Source: Pleomorphomonas sp. NRK KF1 (GTDB taxonomy: Bacteria > Pseudomonadota > Alphaproteobacteria > Rhizobiales > Pleomorphomonadaceae). From it: 64,000 bases of DNA. Both the position numbers and the translations under genes were made by a program. Below the pieces are notes generated by a model. It saw only the letters and a program-made list of their open reading frames with translations, made no database searches and was not told the DNA's origin. Each line of letters begins with the position of its first letter. Position 1 is the stretch's first letter. The stretch covers positions 271,473 to 335,472 of the forward strand of contig NZ_JAMDLH010000006.1 in NCBI RefSeq assembly GCF_023721755.1, given 5' to 3'. Shown here piece by piece: positions 36,773 through 46,129 of the stretch.

Positions 36773-39700
36773 GACGCGGTCATTTTCTCGAGGGTGGCGG
36801 AGAAGCGGGCAAGGTCGAAGGCGGCGAGGTGGGCACCGAGCGTCGCGATCGCCGCCGGGTCGGCATCCGCCTCGGCGAGCGCGGCAAGCTTGCCCTCCAG
36901 GCCGCGCACGTAGCCGATTTCGGCCAGCGATTTCAGCTCGGCGAGATCGGCGTCGGAGAACGCCATCTTGTCCGTGCTAGTCTCCTCGATCGAGGTCTCG
37001 TTCGGAGCGTTCGCCTCTATGAAGGTCAGGCCAAGGTGACGGCTCAGCCGATCCAGGAGGTCAGCCAGCGAGAAGGGCTTGGCCAGAAGATCGTCGTGGC
37101 CGAGATCGCTGGCCGGCATCGCGCCATCGCCGATATTGGCCGACAGCATGACGATCGGTGTCCTGATGCCTTCGGCCCGGAGCCGGCCGACGAGTTCCCA
37201 GCCAGACATTCCGGGCATTCGGATGTCGACGAAGAAGATGTCCGGCCGGGCTGTCTCCATGAGGACGATGCAATCCTCGCCACTGGCGGCCGTCAGAACG
37301 GCAAAGCCGAGCGGTGCGAGCATCTCCACCATCATGTCGCGATGATCGGCATTGTCGTCGACCACCAGAATCGTACGACGCGGTCCGACATAGCCGGTCA
37401 CCGGGCGATCTCCGTCGACGGCCGCTCCTCCGACCACCGCGCCGAGCATCAGGCGAACGCGGAACATGGTGCCTTCACCGGGCGTCGAAGTGAAGGCGAT
37501 GTCGCCGCCCATGGTCTCGACGAGCAGGCGGGTGATGGTGAGGCCAAGCCCGAGACCCGGGACATTGGTCGAAGCTGCCTGCCTGCCGCGTTCGAACGGC
37601 TCGAATACACGCCGCTGGTCTTCTTCCGGAATTCCCATGCCGGAGTCTGCCACCGTGAACCGCGCAACCTGATTTCGGTAGTCGACCGTGAGGGTGACCG
37701 TGCCGCTCGGCGTGAACTTGATGGCGTTGGATAGGAGGTTGACGAGTACCTGACGCAGGCGCTTTTCGTCCGTGCGCACCACGGCAGGAAGATCGGTCGC
37801 CCGGCTGGCGCTGAAAGCCAGGCCTTTGGCTTCGGCCTGCAGGGCGAACATGCCCTCGAGCTGGTCCAGAAGGTCGTGGATTCGGACGTCGGTCAGGCGG
37901 ATGCGAAAGCGACCCGCCTCGATGCGGGAAATGTCCAGGAGCCCGTCGATCAGGCCTGACAGGTGTTCCGCCGATCGTCTGATGACGCCGACGGCATTGC
38001 GCCGTCCATCAGCGATGGCCGGGTCGCGTTCCAGAATCTGCGCATAACCGAGCACTGCGTTGAGCGGGGTTCGCAACTCATGGCTCAGACCGACGACATA
38101 GCGGCTTTTGGCGTCGCTCGCAGCCTCAGCCTTCTCCTTGGCCTTCTGCAGTTCGGCGTCGGTCCGTTTGTGCGCGGCAATCTCCTGGAACAGCGCCTGA
38201 GTCTGGCGGGCGCTTTCCTCCTCGGCGACGGCGCGCGAATCGCGGGCCAGAACGAAGAACCAGACGACAACTCCGATGACGACCGAGAAGACGAAGAACA
38301 CCACGGCAAGCGTTCGGCCGATGAGGGCTGCCTCTTCCGGGTGTTCAATGGAGGCCTGACGAAAGACGAACCACATGATGAGGCCCGACAGGGCGACCCA
38401 CAGGGAAAGCTCGATCAGATAGCGACCAAGGCGCGTGTTGGCGGCGGCGATGAACGACGACGGCAGAAGGCGCTCGAAGATTGTTCGCGCCTGGGCGCCG
38501 AGTCGCGCCTTGGGTTTGCAACGATCATGGCAGCGGGCATCGAGTGAACAGCAGAGCGAGCAGATCGGCGCCTGATAGGCGGGGCAGTAAGAAACGTCCT
38601 CCGCCTCGAAGTCGTGCTGGCAGACCGAACAGGTCAGGGTCGACGCCAGGGTGTAGGTTCGGCGCGGCTTGCGGGCCAAATAGAAGCGCCCCTTCGTCCG
38701 CCAGGCGATCAGAGGTGCGACGACGAAAGCGACGACGAGCGCCACGAAGGGAGCGAAGGCCTCCGCCACCGGACCGGCGAGACCGACATGGGCAAGAAGT
38801 CCTGCCAGCGCCGCGACCGTCATGGCGCCGACGCCGACGGGATTGACGTCCCAGAGATGCGCCCGCTTGAACTCGATGCCGGGTGGACTGAAACCGAGCG
38901 GCTTGTTGATGAGAAGGTCGGCGGAAATCGTCGACAACCAGGCGACGGCGACGATGGCGAACACGGCCAGCGTCTGTTCGAGCGCCTGGTAGATGCCGAT
39001 TTCCATCAGCAGCAGGGCGATCGAGACGTTGAACACCAGCCAGACGACGCGGCCGGGGTGGCTGTGGGTGAGGCGGGAGAAGAAGTTCGACCACGCCAGC
39101 GAGCCGGCGTAGGCGTTCATCACGTTGATCTTGAGCTGGGACACCACCACGAAGGCGGCGGTCAGCAAGTAGAGCCAGGTTCCTTCCGGCAACACGTAGC
39201 CGAAGGCGACGGCGTACATGCGTGCCGGCTCGGCCGCATGCTCGACCGGCACGCCGCTTTCGAGCGCCAGTACGGCGAGGAACGAACCGGCGATCATCTT
39301 GGGCACGCCGAGCACCACCCAGCCGGCGCCGGCAAGGAACACCGCCACGAGGCGCCGCCGACCGGATCCGGGCAAGCGCGCCGGCAGGAATCGAAGGAAG
39401 TCGACCTGTTCGCCGATCTGGGCCGTGAGCGCCAGGATCACAGCGCTCGCCGCGCCGAAGGCGACAAGATGGAATCCGCCTCCTATGGCGCCATCGCGTC
39501 CCGGAAAGGTTGCCCAATCGGCGAAGCTGGCGCCGTCGGAGAAAGCGATGAAGACGAAAGGCAGGATGTTGAGGACGATCCAGATCGGCTGCGTCAGGAT
39601 CTGGAAGCGGCTGATCCAGGCGATGCCATGGGTCACCAGGGGAATCACCAGAAGCGTCGAGACGACATAGCCGACCCAGAGCGGAACGCCGAGGGCCAGC

Positions 39701-40125
39701 TCCAGCGCCGTCGACATGATCGACGCCTCGATGGCGAACAGGATGAAGGTGAAGCTGGCATAGATCAGCGAGGTAACGGTGGACCCGATGTAGCCGAAGC
39801 CGGCGCCGCGGGTCAGCAGATCGATGTCGACGCCATGGCGGGCGGCGGTGCGGGCGATCGGCCATCCCACGACAAGCATGGCGAGGCTGGCAGCAAAGAT
39901 GGCGGCGACGGCGTTCACCGTGCCATAGGAAAGGGTGATGGCGCCGCCGATCGCCTCCAGCGCCAGAAAGGAGATGGCGCCGATGGCCGTCTGGGCGACG
40001 CGCTCCTGCGACCAACGCCGGGCCGACTTTGCCGTGAAGCGGAGCGCATAGTCTTCCAGCGTTTCGTCGGCGACCCAACGATTGTACTGGCGCCGGATCG
40101 GAATGATGCGCTGCCGCGCCGCCAT
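36769..40125 (-). CDS. NCS1-type transporter domain / hybrid histidine kinase fusion sensor
   Basis: An 1118-residue protein. Residues about 25-480 form a multi-helix domain similar to NCS1 purine/cytosine/hydantoin permeases. A cluster of eight cysteines (499, 502, 514, 522, 525, 526, 532, 536) follows, then two membrane helices (about 568-590 and 603-628), a coiled coil, a HisKA domain with SHELRTPLN (H682), a HATPase domain (about 790-890; GLGLGLTITR), a receiver with D967, and an acidic 70-residue tail. ATG 40125 has AAGG in a purine-rich RBS. CbrA-type kinases have an analogous SSS-transporter fusion. Together with the response regulator and divergent urt genes it may sense urea or a nucleobase-like compound; ligand and transport ability are unproven. 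Confidence 0.9.
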   Translation of the reverse strand: MAARQRIIPIRRQYNRWVADETLEDYALRFTAKSARRWSQERVAQTAIGAISFLALEAIGGAITLSYGTVNAVAAIFAASLAMLVVGWPIARTAARHGVDIDLLTRGAGFGYIGSTVTSLIYASFTFILFAIEASIMSTALELALGVPLWVGYVVSTLLVIPLVTHGIAWISRFQILTQPIWIVLNILPFVFIAFSDGASFADWATFPGRDGAIGGGFHLVAFGAASAVILALTAQIGEQVDFLRFLPARLPGSGRRRLVAVFLAGAGWVVLGVPKMIAGSFLAVLALESGVPVEHAAEPARMYAVAFGYVLPEGTWLYLLTAAFVVVSQLKINVMNAYAGSLAWSNFFSRLTHSHPGRVVWLVFNVSIALLLMEIGIYQALEQTLAVFAIVAVAWLSTISADLLINKPLGFSPPGIEFKRAHLWDVNPVGVGAMTVAALAGLLAHVGLAGPVAEAFAPFVALVVAFVVAPLIAWRTKGRFYLARKPRRTYTLASTLTCSVCQHDFEAEDVSYCPAYQAPICSLCCSLDARCHDRCKPKARLGAQARTIFERLLPSSFIAAANTRLGRYLIELSLWVALSGLIMWFVFRQASIEHPEEAALIGRTLAVVFFVFSVVIGVVVWFFVLARDSRAVAEEESARQTQALFQEIAAHKRTDAELQKAKEKAEAASDAKSRYVVGLSHELRTPLNAVLGYAQILERDPAIADGRRNAVGVIRRSAEHLSGLIDGLLDISRIEAGRFRIRLTDVRIHDLLDQLEGMFALQAEAKGLAFSASRATDLPAVVRTDEKRLRQVLVNLLSNAIKFTPSGTVTLTVDYRNQVARFTVADSGMGIPEEDQRRVFEPFERGRQAASTNVPGLGLGLTITRLLVETMGGDIAFTSTPGEGTMFRVRLMLGAVVGGAAVDGDRPVTGYVGPRRTILVVDDNADHRDMMVEMLAPLGFAVLTAASGEDCIVLMETARPDIFFVDIRMPGMSGWELVGRLRAEGIRTPIVMLSANIGDGAMPASDLGHDDLLAKPFSLADLLDRLSRHLGLTFIEANAPNETSIEETSTDKMAFSDADLAELKSLAEIGYVRGLEGKLAALAEADADPAAIATLGAHLAAFDLARFSATLEKMTAS

Positions 40126-40293
40126 GCGCCACCTTCCCCCTGTTCCGCGCCCCCATATGCGGCAGACTGCCCGCTTTTCCGGCAGATGGATCGGCGCGCG
40201 TGCGATCATTTCGCCCGTTTCCAGGCCTTTAGGGCAACGGGCGGTCTCTCTTGCGGGCTGTGTGCAGGGTTCGTGCCGGTTCGACGGCGGGCT

Positions 40294-40309
40294 TACGTCA
40301 ATCGACGTA
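40294..40309. promoter_or_regulatory. Perfect TACGTC-N4-GACGTA palindrome in the urtA / sensor-kinase intergenic region
   Basis: TACGTC (40294-40299), AATC, GACGTA (40304-40309) is a perfect 6-4-6 dyad, of the size bound by dimers of LuxR-type response regulators. It lies 92 bases before the urtA ATG in the 276-base region shared with the divergent kinase gene. A TATAGG hexamer overlaps its right edge (40308-40313). Confidence 0.55.
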
Positions 40310-40401
40310 TAGGGTGTGGGGCCGGCTTGGTCGAAAGTCGAAGAGAAGGCCAGACGGGGCAAGGGGCCTCGGCCTCCAGACAAAAAAACGGGGAACCACA
40401 G

Positions 40402-41694
40402 ATGTCGCAGATCTTCGATCGGCGTCGCATGACGCTCGCTGCCGTTCTCGGCGCTCTTCTCGCTTCCACGGCGTCCGGTTACGCTGCCGAGGACACCATC
40501 AAGGTCGGCGTGCTGCACTCGCTGTCGGGCACGATGGCCATTTCCGAGACGACCCTCAAGGACACCGTCCTCTATCTCATCGACGAGCAGAACAAGAAGG
40601 GCGGCGTGCTCGGCAAGAAACTCGAGGCGGTGGTCGTCGACCCCGCGTCCAACTGGCCGCTGTTCGCCGAGAAGGCGCGTGAGCTGATCTCGCAGGACAA
40701 GGTCTCGGTGGTGTTCGGCTGCTGGACGTCGGTCAGCCGCAAGTCGGTGCTGCCGGTGTTCAAGGAGCTCAACTCGATCCTGTTCTATCCCGTTCAGTAC
40801 GAGGGCGAGGAATCGGAACGCAACGTCTTCTACACCGGTGCTGCCCCAAATCAGCAGGCCATTCCCGCCGTCGACTACCTGATGAACGAGGAAGGTGTCG
40901 AGCGTTGGGTGCTGGCCGGCACCGACTATGTCTACCCGCGCACCACCAACAAGATCCTCGAGGCCTATCTCAAGGCCAAGGGCGTGGCCGCCGACGACAT
41001 CATGATCAACTACACGCCGTTCGGTCATTCCGACTGGCAGTCGATCGTCGCCGACATCAAGAAGTTCGGCTCGGCCGGCAAGAAGACCGCCGTCGTCTCG
41101 ACGATCAACGGCGACGCCAACGTGCCCTTCTACAAGGAACTCGGCAACCAGGGCATCAAGGCCGAGGACATCCCGGTGGTGGCCTTCTCCGTCGGTGAAG
41201 AGGAACTCGCCGGCATCGACACCAAGCCGCTGGTCGGCCATCTCGCTGCCTGGAACTACTTCCAGTCGGTCGACAGCGAAGCCAACGCCTCGTTCATCGA
41301 CGGTTGGCACACGTTCATCAAGAACGACAAGCGCACCACCAACGATCCGATGGAAGCCACCTACATCGGCTTCAATGCCTGGGTGAAGGCGGTCGAGGCG
41401 GCCGGTACCGCCGACGTCGATCCGGTGATCGATACGCTGATCGGCACCACCGTGCCCAACCTCTCCGGCGGCTATGCCACCATCATGCCGAACCACCACA
41501 TCACCAAGCCGGTGCTGATCGGCGAGATCCAGGATGACGGTCAGTTCGAAATCGTCTCCGAGACGGCGCCGGTGGTCGGCGACGAGTGGTCGGACTATCT
41601 CGAAGGCTCGAAGGACTTGATCTCCGATTGGCGCAAGCCGCTGTCCTGCGGCAACTTCAACGTCGCCACGGGCAAGTGCGGCGGCGATTCCTGA
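40402..41694 (+). CDS. urtA: Urea ABC transporter substrate-binding protein
   Basis: A 430-residue periplasmic receptor of the amino-acid/urea family. An N-terminal signal (about 1-29, with DRRRMTLAA resembling a twin-arginine start) is followed by the conserved GVLHSLSGTMAISE and FGCWTSVSRKSVLPV motifs that define UrtA among branched-chain amino acid-type receptors. It starts at ATG 40402 behind GGGGAA. It opens a compact five-gene operon whose products import urea at low concentration. Likely control is by the divergent sensor system and nitrogen status. Confidence 0.96.
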   Translation: MSQIFDRRRMTLAAVLGALLASTASGYAAEDTIKVGVLHSLSGTMAISETTLKDTVLYLIDEQNKKGGVLGKKLEAVVVDPASNWPLFAEKARELISQDKVSVVFGCWTSVSRKSVLPVFKELNSILFYPVQYEGEESERNVFYTGAAPNQQAIPAVDYLMNEEGVERWVLAGTDYVYPRTTNKILEAYLKAKGVAADDIMINYTPFGHSDWQSIVADIKKFGSAGKKTAVVSTINGDANVPFYKELGNQGIKAEDIPVVAFSVGEEELAGIDTKPLVGHLAAWNYFQSVDSEANASFIDGWHTFIKNDKRTTNDPMEATYIGFNAWVKAVEAAGTADVDPVIDTLIGTTVPNLSGGYATIMPNHHITKPVLIGEIQDDGQFEIVSETAPVVGDEWSDYLEGSKDLISDWRKPLSCGNFNVATGKCGGDS

Positions 41695-41819
41695 CCTCCG
41701 CGCCCGCCGTCCGGGGCTGCCCCTGGCCCCGGACGGATCTTCGCCGACGGGAGCATCCGACGATCGGTTGCGTTCATTCACCGACCGCGGCCGCTCAAGC
41801 GGATCGAAACGGATTTGCC

Positions 41820-43436
41820 ATGAGTTTCCTGCGCTTTCTTGCCATTCTCTCGGTGCTGGTCGTCGGTCTTCAGCCGGCGTTTGCCGGTCGCATTGCTGAC
41901 GCCGCGCTGTCGTCTCGCGTCGCCGCGCTGGGCTCCGGCGGGTTCGATGCTGCTGAGAAGGCCATTGCCGACCTCGCCGCGACCGGTGACGAGCGGGTGC
42001 CCGCGATCCTCGATCGCCTCGGTGAAGGCGAGTTGATGGTACGAAAGGCCGATGGAGCGGTGTTCTTCGCCGACAAGGCCGGAAAGGATTTTCGCCTCAC
42101 CGACCCGGTGACGGGCGCCCACGCGGGGGTGGCGCGGAAGGCAAGCGTCGAGAAGATCAAGGTCAACAACCGCCTCCGGCGCGCCATTTCATCGGCAGTG
42201 GGCGCGTTGACGCTGATGAGCCCCGATCCGGCGACGCGCCGGGCGGCTGCCGAAGCGGTGATGAAGTCGGCCGACGCATCGGCGATTCCGGCGCTCGACA
42301 GGGCGATCGCCGAGGAGACGATGGCCGACATCCGTGCGACGATGTTGGCGGCCAAGGCCACGGCGTTGCTTGCTTCCGATGCGTCGGAGGCCGAAAAATT
42401 GGACTCCATCGTCGCCATCGCCGATCTGGGCGGCCGCGATGCCCTCGGTTTCCTGTCTGGCTATGCCTCCGCCGAGGGGGCGGTCGGTGAAGCTGCCCGC
42501 AAGGCTGTGGCGGCGATCGAGAGCCGGCTGATGCTGTGGGATGTCGGCCAGAATCTCTGGTACGGCCTGTCGCTTGGTTCGGTGCTGCTGCTTGCCGCCA
42601 TCGGCCTTGCCATCACTTTCGGGGTGATGGGCGTCATCAATATGGCGCACGGCGAAATGGTGATGCTCGGCGCCTATGCCACCTTTACCGTGCAGGAGGC
42701 GATTCGCACCTACTGGCCGGGCCTTTTCGATTACTCCTTGCTGATTGCCCTGCCGGCCGCTTTCCTGACTGCCGCGCTCGCCGGCATCCTCATCGAACGG
42801 TCGATCATCCGCTGGCTCTATGGTCGGCCCCTTGAAACGCTGCTCGCCACCTGGGGCGTATCGCTGATCCTGCAGCAGGCAGTGCGTTCGCTCTACGGCG
42901 CCAACAATCGCGAGGTCGGCAATCCCTCCTGGATGTCCGGTTCCTTCGCCTTGGGCGACATCCAGATTACCTGGACAAGACTCTGGATCATCCTGTTCGC
43001 GCTCGCGGTGTTTCTGGCGCTGCTCGCCGTACTGAAGCGTACGCGGCTCGGCCTCGAAATGCGGGCCGTGACGCAAAACCGGCAGATGGCCGCCGCCGTC
43101 GGCATCCATACCCCGCTGGTCGATGCACTGACCTTCGGCCTCGGTTCGGGCATTGCCGGCCTTGCCGGCGTGGCGCTCAGCCAGATCGACAATGTGTCCC
43201 CCAACCTCGGGCGCGGCTACATCATCGACAGCTTCATGGTCGTCGTGTTTGGCGGCGTAGGCAATCTGTGGGGGACGCTGGTCGGTGCGCTGACGCTCGG
43301 TGTCGCCAACAAGCTCCTGGAACCCTACGCCGGCGCAGTGCTCGGCAAGATCATCCTGCTACTGGCGATCATCCTGTTCATCCAGAAGCGGCCGCGTGGC
43401 CTGTTCGCCCTGAAGGGCAGGGCGGTGGAGGCATGA
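41820..43436 (+). CDS. urtB: Urea ABC transporter permease UrtB
   Basis: A 538-residue protein of two parts, as is usual for UrtB: a signal sequence (1-22) and a helical HEAT-like periplasmic region (about 25-235), then a LivH-type permease domain with eight or more membrane helices (about 240-530) containing NMAHGEMVMLGAYAT and FGGVGNLWGTLVGA. The ATG at 41820 lies 125 bases after the urtA stop; that gap contains no gene. It overlaps urtC by 4 bases. Confidence 0.95.
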   Translation: MSFLRFLAILSVLVVGLQPAFAGRIADAALSSRVAALGSGGFDAAEKAIADLAATGDERVPAILDRLGEGELMVRKADGAVFFADKAGKDFRLTDPVTGAHAGVARKASVEKIKVNNRLRRAISSAVGALTLMSPDPATRRAAAEAVMKSADASAIPALDRAIAEETMADIRATMLAAKATALLASDASEAEKLDSIVAIADLGGRDALGFLSGYASAEGAVGEAARKAVAAIESRLMLWDVGQNLWYGLSLGSVLLLAAIGLAITFGVMGVINMAHGEMVMLGAYATFTVQEAIRTYWPGLFDYSLLIALPAAFLTAALAGILIERSIIRWLYGRPLETLLATWGVSLILQQAVRSLYGANNREVGNPSWMSGSFALGDIQITWTRLWIILFALAVFLALLAVLKRTRLGLEMRAVTQNRQMAAAVGIHTPLVDALTFGLGSGIAGLAGVALSQIDNVSPNLGRGYIIDSFMVVVFGGVGNLWGTLVGALTLGVANKLLEPYAGAVLGKIILLLAIILFIQKRPRGLFALKGRAVEA

Positions 43437-44578
43437 TCACAACCTTCCTCATTGACAGTCTGGATCGGCGGGGGCGTGTCGTCGTGGCGCTGCTTGTTGC
43501 GCTGGCGCTCCTGGTTCCGGCAGGCAACCTTCTGGTGCCAGAGGGAAGTGCCTTTCACGTCTCCACCTATCAGCTCACGCTTTGCGGCAAGTATCTGACC
43601 TATGCGCTCCTGGCGTTGTCGGTCGATCTCGTCTGGGGCTACTGCGGCATCCTGTCTCTCGGTCATGGCGCCTTCTTCGCGCTCGGCGGTTATGCCATGG
43701 GCATGTATCTGATGCGGCAGATCGGCTCGCGGGGCGTCTACGCCGACCCGGTGTTGCCCGACTTCATGGTCTTCCTCAACTGGAAGGAACTGCCCTGGTT
43801 CTGGCAGGGCTTCGACATGGCCTGGTACGCGTTCCTGATGGTGGCGCTGGTGCCGGGAGTCCTCGCCTTCCTGTTCGGCTGGCTTTCCTTCCGAAGCCGC
43901 GTCACCGGCGTCTACCTCTCCATCATCACCCAGGCACTCACCTACGCGCTGCTGCTTGCCTTCTTCCGCAATGACATGGGGTTCGGCGGCAACAACGGCC
44001 TGACCGACTTCAAGGATATCCTCGGCTTCCCGATCCAGGCGCCCGGCACCCGCGCGGCGCTGTTCTCCGCCTCGGCGCTGATGCTGGCGCTCGGCTTCGT
44101 CGTCGCGTCGGCCGTCGTCCGGTCCAAGCTTGGCAAGGTTCTGATCGCCATCCGCGACGCCGAGAGTCGCACCCGCTTCATCGGCTATCGGGTCGAGCAC
44201 TACAAATTGTTCGTCTGGACGCTGTCCGCCGCTATGGCCGGCATCGCCGGGGCGCTCTATGTGCCGCAGGTCGGCATCATCAATCCGTCCGAGTTCGACC
44301 CGGCCGCTTCCATCGAGGCGGTGATCTGGGTGGCGGTCGGTGGCAGAGGCACGCTCGTCGGGCCGCTGATCGGCGCCGTGGCGGTCAACTTCGGCAAGAC
44401 CTGGTTCACCGGCGTCCTGCCCGAGGTCTGGCTCTATGCGCTTGGTGCGCTGTTCGTGGTGGTGACGCTGTTCCTGCCGCGCGGCATCGTCGGCCTCTGG
44501 GAGACGGTGGTGACCGGACGATCAAAACCGGCCAAGGAACCGGATGAGGCGGGCGAGAAAGCGGGAGAGGCGGCATGA
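43433..44578 (+). CDS. urtC: Urea ABC transporter permease UrtC
   Basis: A 381-residue LivM-type permease with about nine membrane helices; LGHGAFFALGGYAMGMYLM is the conserved permease signature and FGGNNGLTDFKDILG is a UrtC hallmark. It pairs with UrtB to form the membrane channel. Start overlaps the urtB stop (ATGA) and its end overlaps the urtD start in the same way. The C-terminal tail is charged and cytoplasmic. Confidence 0.95.
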   Translation: MITTFLIDSLDRRGRVVVALLVALALLVPAGNLLVPEGSAFHVSTYQLTLCGKYLTYALLALSVDLVWGYCGILSLGHGAFFALGGYAMGMYLMRQIGSRGVYADPVLPDFMVFLNWKELPWFWQGFDMAWYAFLMVALVPGVLAFLFGWLSFRSRVTGVYLSIITQALTYALLLAFFRNDMGFGGNNGLTDFKDILGFPIQAPGTRAALFSASALMLALGFVVASAVVRSKLGKVLIAIRDAESRTRFIGYRVEHYKLFVWTLSAAMAGIAGALYVPQVGIINPSEFDPAASIEAVIWVAVGGRGTLVGPLIGAVAVNFGKTWFTGVLPEVWLYALGALFVVVTLFLPRGIVGLWETVVTGRSKPAKEPDEAGEKAGEAA

Positions 44579-45327
44579 CCGGCAAGGCGGAAGGTTCGCT
44601 TCTCTATCTCGATGATGTCTCGGTGTCCTTCGACGGCTTCAGGGCGATCAACCGGTTGTCTCTGGTGCTGGAGCCGGGGGAAATGCGGGCGATTATCGGT
44701 CCCAACGGTGCCGGCAAGACCACGATGATGGATATCATCACCGGCAAGACGCGCCCTGATACCGGCGATGTGCTGTTCGACGGTTCCGTCGATCTCACCC
44801 GTCTCGACGAGGCAGCCATCGCCAACCTCGGCATCGGCCGCAAGTTCCAGAAGCCGACGGTGTTCGAGAGCCACAGCGTCGAGGACAATATCGCCCTGGC
44901 CCTGAAGGGCAGGCGGGGCGCCCTCGCCGCACTGTTTCACCGCCGCTCGGCCGCCGAGCAGGGGCGCATCGACGCGTTGCTGGCGACCATCCGGCTGTCC
45001 GACAAGCGCGATCTTCTGGCGGCCCGCCTGTCACATGGCCAGAAGCAATGGCTGGAAATCGGAATGCTGCTCGCCCAGGAGCCGCGCCTTCTTCTTGTCG
45101 ACGAACCGGCCGCCGGCATGACCGACGCGGAGACGGCGGAAACGGCGATCCTGCTCAAGGAGATTGCCAAGACGCAGTCGGTGGTGGTGGTCGAGCACGA
45201 CATGACCTTCGTTCGCGCCCTGGGCGTCAAGGTGACCGTGCTGCACGAGGGCTCGGTGCTGGCGGAGGGATCGCTCGATGCCGTATCGGCCAATCCGAAG
45301 GTGATCGAGGTCTACCTTGGGCGGTGA
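44575..45327 (+). CDS. urtD: Urea ABC transporter ATPase UrtD
   Basis: A 250-residue LivG-type ATPase with Walker A GPNGAGKTT, a UrtD-type RKFQKPTVFE Q-loop, signature LSHGQKQW (the SHGQ form is usual in UrtD) and Walker B LLLVDEP. It hydrolyses ATP with UrtE to drive urea import. Translation is coupled to urtC through the ATGA overlap. Confidence 0.95.
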   Translation: MTGKAEGSLLYLDDVSVSFDGFRAINRLSLVLEPGEMRAIIGPNGAGKTTMMDIITGKTRPDTGDVLFDGSVDLTRLDEAAIANLGIGRKFQKPTVFESHSVEDNIALALKGRRGALAALFHRRSAAEQGRIDALLATIRLSDKRDLLAARLSHGQKQWLEIGMLLAQEPRLLLVDEPAAGMTDAETAETAILLKEIAKTQSVVVVEHDMTFVRALGVKVTVLHEGSVLAEGSLDAVSANPKVIEVYLGR

Positions 45328-45340
45328 AGGACCCGAAACA

Positions 45341-46036
45341 ATGCTGAACGTCGAAACCGTCGACCTCCATTATGGCGCCGCCCAGGCGCTCAGAAAGGTG
45401 TCGCTGTCCGCCGCCGCGGGACGCGTCACCGCCGTGCTCGGCCGCAATGGCGTCGGCAAGACCTCCCTGATGCGGGCGATCGCCGGCCTGCAGGCGATCT
45501 CGGCCGGTGCGATTCGCCTGGATGGAGGCGACCTGACCGGCTTGTCGCCCTACGAAAGGGTGCGGCGCGGCGTCGCCATCGTTCCTCAGGGGCGCGAGAT
45601 CTTCCCCCTCCTGACGGTGGAGGAGAACCTTCAGACCGGGTTTGCCACGCTGAAGCGGGCCGACCGCTATGTGCCCGACATGGTCTACGACCTGTTTCCG
45701 GTGCTGAAGGACATGTTGCGTCGACGCGGCGGCGATCTCTCCGGCGGACAGCAGCAGCAGCTCGCCATCGGCCGGGCGCTGGTGACGCGGCCGCGTCTTC
45801 TCGTGCTCGACGAGCCGACCGAGGGCATCCAGCCGTCGATCATCAAGGACATCGGCCACGCCATTTCCTTCCTGCGCCGCCAGGGCGACATGGCGATCGT
45901 CCTGGTCGAGCAGTATTTCGATTTCGCCAGGGATCTCGCCGATGATTTCGTGGTCATGGAGCGCGGCGAAGTCGTGATGGCCGGCAATCGCGATAGCATG
46001 GACGAAGAGGCGGTGCGCGGCAGAATCGCCGTGTGA
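45341..46036 (+). CDS. urtE: Urea ABC transporter ATPase UrtE
   Basis: A 231-residue LivF-type ATPase with Walker A GRNGVGKTS, signature LSGGQQQQL, Walker B LLVLDEP and EGIQPSI, typical of UrtE. ATG 45341 is 13 bases after the urtD stop and has GAAGGA upstream. It is the last gene of the operon; no urease genes are present in the window. Confidence 0.95.
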   Translation: MLNVETVDLHYGAAQALRKVSLSAAAGRVTAVLGRNGVGKTSLMRAIAGLQAISAGAIRLDGGDLTGLSPYERVRRGVAIVPQGREIFPLLTVEENLQTGFATLKRADRYVPDMVYDLFPVLKDMLRRRGGDLSGGQQQQLAIGRALVTRPRLLVLDEPTEGIQPSIIKDIGHAISFLRRQGDMAIVLVEQYFDFARDLADDFVVMERGEVVMAGNRDSMDEEAVRGRIAV

Positions 46037-46046
46037 TCGAGCCATG

Positions 46047-46061
46047 AGACTGTTGCAGTCT
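46047..46061. promoter_or_regulatory. Perfect AGACTG-N3-CAGTCT dyad upstream of the first Rrf2 gene
   Basis: AGACTG (46047-46052) and CAGTCT (46056-46061) form a 6-3-6 dyad, 69 bases before ATG 46130 and 10 bases after the urtE stop. It could be an operator of the Rrf2 regulator or part of a weak urt terminator; the sequence alone does not decide. Confidence 0.4.
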
Positions 46062-46129
46062 TGAAAAGCAGTCCGGAGCGTGCGATTCCCCGTAGGGACA
46101 TCCCGATGCAAGAGGAAGCCGGGGGCGTT

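Noticed and set aside
38614..40401. Long open frame on the plus strand continuous with urtA
   Set aside because: It is the antisense shadow of the kinase gene. UrtA has its own signal peptide starting at 40402, and the upstream translation has no domain-like sequence.
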